A stretch of DNA of 17,985 bases from Candidatus Bathyarchaeota archaeon. GTDB lineage: Archaea > Thermoproteota > Bathyarchaeia > Bathyarchaeales > DTEX01. Positions within the stretch are counted from its first letter, which is position 1. The number at the start of each line of letters is the position of its first letter. This document shows positions 14,862-17,985 of this stretch, in pieces. The notes under the pieces were generated by a model. That model searched no databases. It had not been told where the DNA came from and was given only the letters and a program-made list of their open reading frames with translations. The translations under genes were made by a program, and so were the position numbers. The stretch covers positions 1-17,985 of the forward strand of contig PIYH01000017.1 in the NCBI GenBank assembly GCA_003601695.1. The letters run 5' to 3'.

Positions 14862-16000
14862 GCTGACGCCTCCTTAAAATGTTCCTCTCTAAAGATTCGT
14901 CCATCACGAATGTAGATTATCCTGTCGGTCATGCGTGCTACTTCAGGATCATGAGTTACGACAATAACTGTTGCTCCCTTTTCCCTGTTGAGTCTTCTAA
15001 AGAAATTCATGATCATGCATCCGGTCTTTGAGTCAACATTGCCTGTGGGCTCATCGGCCAATATTATGTCTGGATCGTTCATTAGGGCTCGGGCTATCGC
15101 AACTCTTTGTTGTTCACCGCCGCTGAGCGTTGTAGGCTTTCTATACATCTTGTCTTTTAGGCCTACTATACTAAGTAGCTCTTCAATCTTTCTCATACGT
15201 TCCTCTTTGGAGCATCTCTTAACCAGAGATGGTAGCTCCATATTCCTCTTTACAGTTGACCTGGCAATCAAGTTATATGCTTGAAAGACAAAGCCTACCT
15301 TTTCGTTGCGAAGCTTAGCGAGACCCTTATCGTCAAGCTGAGAGATGTCCACTCCATCTATGAAGACCTTCCCGGAGGTAGGTTTGTCTAGAGCTCCGAG
15401 AAGATTCAGAAGCGTCGATTTCCCGCTTCCCGAAGGACCCATTATCGATATGAATTCTCCCTTCCGTATCTTAAGATCTATCCCATTAACCGCGTTGATC
15501 ACATTTGATCCTAAAAAATACTTCTTTACCAGATTCTTAGTCTCTATTACATACTGGTTTTTAGGATCAGCAGATCTCACATTCGAATTTGGAGAATGAG
15601 AACCCGCCAGACTTTCTTGGTCTACTTGACCATTAAAGAGTATAAGGATAACGGCTACTCCAAGAATGATGGATGCAATTTGCCTAGTGAGGGAGAGCGT
15701 GACACCCTGTAGAAGCGTAGCTTTCAAGACATGTAAACAATTCGGGACGGCTCCCAGAGTGACGCTTAAGAGACTGAGGTATGCACCGATCTTCTTTTTC
15801 ATCAGTAATCCACAGACACCTATGATGCCAAAAATAATAGATGCTGATGAAAAGATCATTTCATTTCGCACTAGTGGAGGTTTCACCCTCCACATTAACC
15901 ATGATTCTAAAAGGGGATAAGTCTCAACTAATATGAAGGCTACTAGAAGAACGGATGTCGCCTCTCTTGTGAATGCGCCTTTCTTGAAGTCCTCTTGCAT
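14858..16000 (-). CDS. Membrane-domain/ABC ATPase fusion (LolD/MacB-class ATPase)
   Basis: 380 residues. The first about 125 form a membrane domain with four predicted helices (about 15-37, 48-67, 72-90, 106-123). A polar linker (about 124-148) leads to a complete MacB/LolD-class ATPase: Walker A GPSGSGKS (188-195), Q-loop VFQ (238-240), signature LSGGEQQR (292-299), Walker B IILADE (312-317), D-loop and switch His350. LolD-class ATPases are normally free cytosolic subunits, so the membrane anchor is unusual. The start is ATG 16000; no strong Shine-Dalgarno precedes it. First gene of the operon, under the promoter shared with the divergent PadR gene. It would power the permease encoded two genes downstream. 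Confidence 0.9.
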   Translation of the reverse strand: MQEDFKKGAFTREATSVLLVAFILVETYPLLESWLMWRVKPPLVRNEMIFSSASIIFGIIGVCGLLMKKKIGAYLSLLSVTLGAVPNCLHVLKATLLQGVTLSLTRQIASIILGVAVILILFNGQVDQESLAGSHSPNSNVRSADPKNQYVIETKNLVKKYFLGSNVINAVNGIDLKIRKGEFISIMGPSGSGKSTLLNLLGALDKPTSGKVFIDGVDISQLDDKGLAKLRNEKVGFVFQAYNLIARSTVKRNMELPSLVKRCSKEERMRKIEELLSIVGLKDKMYRKPTTLSGGEQQRVAIARALMNDPDIILADEPTGNVDSKTGCMIMNFFRRLNREKGATVIVVTHDPEVARMTDRIIYIRDGRIFREEHFKEASA

Positions 16001-16043
16001 TTCCGCTTAGCCTTCCTCTACACTGGAAATTCTTTCAATCTTC

Positions 16044-16083
16044 TTTAAATTTTTATATATCAAACTTTCTTATATATATTTGA
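16044..16083. promoter_or_regulatory. Divergent promoter and possible PadR operator
   Basis: The 105-bp gap has two TATA tracts. TTTAAATTTTTATATAT (16044-16060), read on the minus strand, suits the ABC operon (44-60 nt before its ATG). TTATATATATT (16070-16080) lies 26-36 nt before the PadR ATG on the plus strand. Between and around them, TCAAA (16060-16064) and TTTGA (16079-16083) form a 5-bp dyad with 14-nt spacing. A regulator bound here would cover both promoters. Confidence 0.45.
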
Positions 16084-16105
16084 GTTCTTAGTATGGGGTA
16101 ATCTC

Positions 16106-16687
16106 ATGGAGCCTACAGAGATAGCTGCAAAGTGGAAGGATCAAATGCAGAAGGGCTACTTAAAGATGGCTGTTTTGCTAGTTTTGATGCATGGGCCTCT
16201 GCATGGATATGAGATAATGAAGGAGATTAAACGATGGACTTTAGGGATCATAACTCCAACTGCTGGTGGAATATACCCAGCATTGAAGGAACTGGAGAAC
16301 AGACATCTAATAAGGGGGAAGTGGCTACCGGAGGAGAGAAGGAAAATATATCATATAACAAGTGAGGGTATAGAGGTATTCAAGGAAGCAGTTGAAAAAC
16401 ATTTTGAACTAACATCTTCGATTAGAAGATGGTTCTTCCAAGAGCTAGCTAGGCTGGAAATAATTGATGAAGTCGATCTTCCTCCAGTAATGGAATCCAC
16501 GTTAAAGATTCTACTCTTGAAGGAAGATGCCTCCCTGAAGGAAAAAATTGAAGCATTAAGACGATTGAGACAAAGCTTACAAAGTACTGTGAACGTGCTT
16601 TCAAAGATAATTAGGCAGATAGGATCTAGAGAGGAAGAGTTAATATGGAAAATAAAAAGGGGACTTCATGAAGATGCTAAATTATAA
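16106..16687 (+). CDS. PadR-family transcriptional regulator
   Basis: 193 residues. The N-terminal winged helix is classic PadR: VLLVLMHGPLHGYEIMKEI (23-41), the TPTAGGIYPALKELENR turn and recognition helix (51-67), then the wing with EERRKIYHITSEG. The C-terminal half is helical and probably dimerises (PadR subfamily with long C-terminal helices). PadR proteins usually repress adjacent transporter genes until a ligand binds. It is divergent from the ABC operon with a 105-bp shared promoter region, so it very likely controls that operon and itself. ATG 16106 is preceded by GGGG (16094-16097) and by a TATA box compatible with a very short leader. Confidence 0.9.
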   Translation: MEPTEIAAKWKDQMQKGYLKMAVLLVLMHGPLHGYEIMKEIKRWTLGIITPTAGGIYPALKELENRHLIRGKWLPEERRKIYHITSEGIEVFKEAVEKHFELTSSIRRWFFQELARLEIIDEVDLPPVMESTLKILLLKEDASLKEKIEALRRLRQSLQSTVNVLSKIIRQIGSREEELIWKIKRGLHEDAKL

Positions 16688-16713
16688 CTATAGACCATAG
16701 TCATTGCAAAATA

Positions 16714-16736
16714 TTCTTAATAATTCAGCTTAAGAA
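16714..16736. repeat. Perfect 7-bp inverted repeat upstream of the APH-fold kinase gene
   Basis: TTCTTAA (16714-16720), 9-nt spacer, TTAAGAA (16730-16736), centred about 30 nt before ATG 16755 and overlapping an AT-rich TATA-like tract (about 16709-16725). It could be an operator or a short hairpin; the 67-bp gap contains nothing else. Confidence 0.35.
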
Positions 16737-16754
16737 GTCTCGGCGTGAAGATAT

Positions 16755-17786
16755 ATGTTGCAAAAAGCCGTTATAAACGCCTTAAAAAAACCAGAGACAT
16801 ACGATGAAGAAGTTCTATATGTGAAGCAGACCCATATTTCTTACGTATTCTTAACTGGACGATTCGCATACAAAATCAAGAAACCCGTAAACTTCGGCTT
16901 CCTAGACTTTACAACACTTGATAAAAGAAAGTTCTACTGTAAAGAAGAGGTTCGTCTGAATCGGAGATTATGCGGAGATATGTACTTGGGTGTTCTTCCG
17001 ATAACCTCTTTTGAGGGCATCATAAAAGTCAATGGCTTCGGAGATATCGTAGAATATACTGTGAAGATGAGAGAGATGCCTCAAGAGGCATTGATGTCTG
17101 AGCTTCTAAAAAAGGGGGAAATCAGCCTAGGCATCATTGATAAGATAGCTAGGATACTTTCAGATTTCCATAAAAAGGCAGAGACAAGCGAAGAGATTGA
17201 AAAGTATGGATCTATTAGCGTCGTGAAGTTTAACTGGGATGAAAACTTCGACCAGACTAGAAGCTTCATTGGAAAGACTATAAATCTAGAAGATTTCTGT
17301 TTCATTCATGATGCGGTTCAGAAATTTTTGAAGAACAGAAGAGATCTCTTTGAGCTTAGAATAAAAGAAGGGAAAATAAGGGAATGTCACGGTGACCTCC
17401 ACTCCCGAAATATATTCATCGTCAATGATAAGATTTACATATATGACGCTATAGAATTTAATAAGCGATTTAGATATTCAGATGTAGCTTCAGACGTTGC
17501 CTTCCTGCTTATGGATCTTGAATTTCTCGGGAGAAGTGATCTCTCTAATAGATTCTTAAACAAGTACCTTGAATATAGTAGTGAAAAAGAGGATTTCTTG
17601 GAAGTTTTACCGTTCTATAAGTGTTATAGAGCATACGTGAGGGGTAAAGTGACTAGCTTCAAAATGAATGATCCAAACATAGCTGGGGAGGAAAAGAGAG
17701 AATCCATAAAAATAGCTAGGAGATATTTTAAGATGAGCAGAGATTATGCGGAGCGGATGCGGAGAGTTTCTGAACAAATCTCCTGA
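16755..17786 (+). CDS. APH-fold kinase (COG2187-like aminoglycoside phosphotransferase family)
   Basis: 343 residues with the APH/choline-kinase fold. The N-lobe nucleotide-binding segment reads FAYKIKKPVNFGFLDF (37-52), as in COG2187 proteins. The catalytic loop is CHGDLHSRNI (211-220) with catalytic D214 and metal-binding N219; the second metal motif is YIYDAIEFN (228-236) with D231. The following RYSDVASDVAFLLMDLEF is a strong COG2187 signature. The substrate is unknown; antibiotic resistance is not implied. In bacteria this module is often fused at its C-terminus to a P-loop kinase. Here the protein ends after the APH domain, and a P-loop-kinase-like gene converges on it from the other strand. 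Confidence 0.85.
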   Translation: MLQKAVINALKKPETYDEEVLYVKQTHISYVFLTGRFAYKIKKPVNFGFLDFTTLDKRKFYCKEEVRLNRRLCGDMYLGVLPITSFEGIIKVNGFGDIVEYTVKMREMPQEALMSELLKKGEISLGIIDKIARILSDFHKKAETSEEIEKYGSISVVKFNWDENFDQTRSFIGKTINLEDFCFIHDAVQKFLKNRRDLFELRIKEGKIRECHGDLHSRNIFIVNDKIYIYDAIEFNKRFRYSDVASDVAFLLMDLEFLGRSDLSNRFLNKYLEYSSEKEDFLEVLPFYKCYRAYVRGKVTSFKMNDPNIAGEEKRESIKIARRYFKMSRDYAERMRRVSEQIS

Positions 17787-17985
17787 TAGATTCCATTATT
17801 CGGCGGAGATTTTCATCCTTCAATTCGCTATTTCTAACCTCAAACTTCTCTTGGAATGTATCAAAGAGAATTATTGGAACGGGATCTGAGAGTGGAGATT
17901 CATAAGCTCTTTTCACGACATGGTAAATCTGCATCTTATCTACATTCGACGCTTCATCTCCAATCTTTCTTCTCTTAACAACTCT
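17728..17985 (-). CDS. Probable P-loop (AAA) kinase, C-terminal part (5' end outside window)
   Basis: 86 codons open from the window edge to TAA 17730. The segment KRRKIGDEASNVDKMQIY, then PVPIILFDTFQEKF, resembles the end of COG0645/COG4639-type small kinases, in which an R-x-x-G-D-x-S-x-x-D segment (lid) is followed by a strand ending in D-T. The Walker A part is outside the window, so the assignment is provisional. An internal ATG at 17934 exists but would discard the lid, so it is not the true start. Its 3' end overlaps the APH-fold kinase gene by 59 nt in tail-to-tail orientation. Confidence 0.55.
   Translation of the reverse strand, partial: RVVKRRKIGDEASNVDKMQIYHVVKRAYESPLSDPVPIILFDTFQEKFEVRNSELKDENLRRIMESIRRFVQKLSASAPHNLCSS

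Noticed and set aside
1..17985. CRISPR array, tRNA, rRNA, insertion sequence or intein
   Set aside because: No regularly spaced repeats, no tRNA-like cloverleaf or T-loop consensus, no transposase, and polymerase, MCM and Hel308 are uninterrupted in the regions visible.

Overview
The window reads as chromosomal DNA of an archaeon, most likely an uncultured, probably thermophilic member of the TACK group (Bathyarchaeia or a similar lineage). The basis is a family-B DNA polymerase, an archaeal DnaG, a GINS subunit, a single MCM, Hel308, AT-rich TATA-type promoters, several apparently leaderless genes, and frequent GTG or TTG starts. The domain assignment is firm; the lineage is inference. Genes are densely packed, with short gaps or 1-4 nt overlaps inside operons.

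Bases 1-8922 form a replication and repair block. The 3' part of a PCNA-binding family-B polymerase converges, 5 nt apart, on a minus-strand operon: DUF99 protein, small Toprim protein, then DnaG. After a gene-poor 3113-4066 stretch comes a plus-strand operon GINS, MCM, Hel308. The gene-poor stretch holds a tiny SAP-domain ORF with an in-frame continuation after its stop, a probable minus-strand membrane-gene remnant, an AT-rich core with an inverted repeat, and a run of stem-loops that could be a small RNA or a leader.

Bases 9024-11950 are a mixed accessory segment: a sulfatase/phosphodiesterase-family hydrolase with Thr where sulfatases carry the formylglycine Cys/Ser, an OsmC-like peroxidase-fold protein followed by a 47-residue cysteine-rich mini-gene, and a macro-domain hydrolase.

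Bases 12001-16687 are a self-contained system: a minus-strand, translationally coupled operon (membrane-anchored ABC ATPase, secreted/anchored COG1361-like beta-domain protein, MacB/FtsX permease) divergent from a PadR-family regulator. The likely picture is a PadR-controlled MacB-like mechanotransducing or export complex whose extracellular part is an Ig-like surface protein.

The right end carries an APH-fold kinase (COG2187-like). It overlaps tail to tail by 59 nt with the 3' end of a minus-strand gene that looks like a P-loop kinase; these two activities are often fused in bacteria. No tRNA, rRNA, CRISPR array or insertion sequence was seen.
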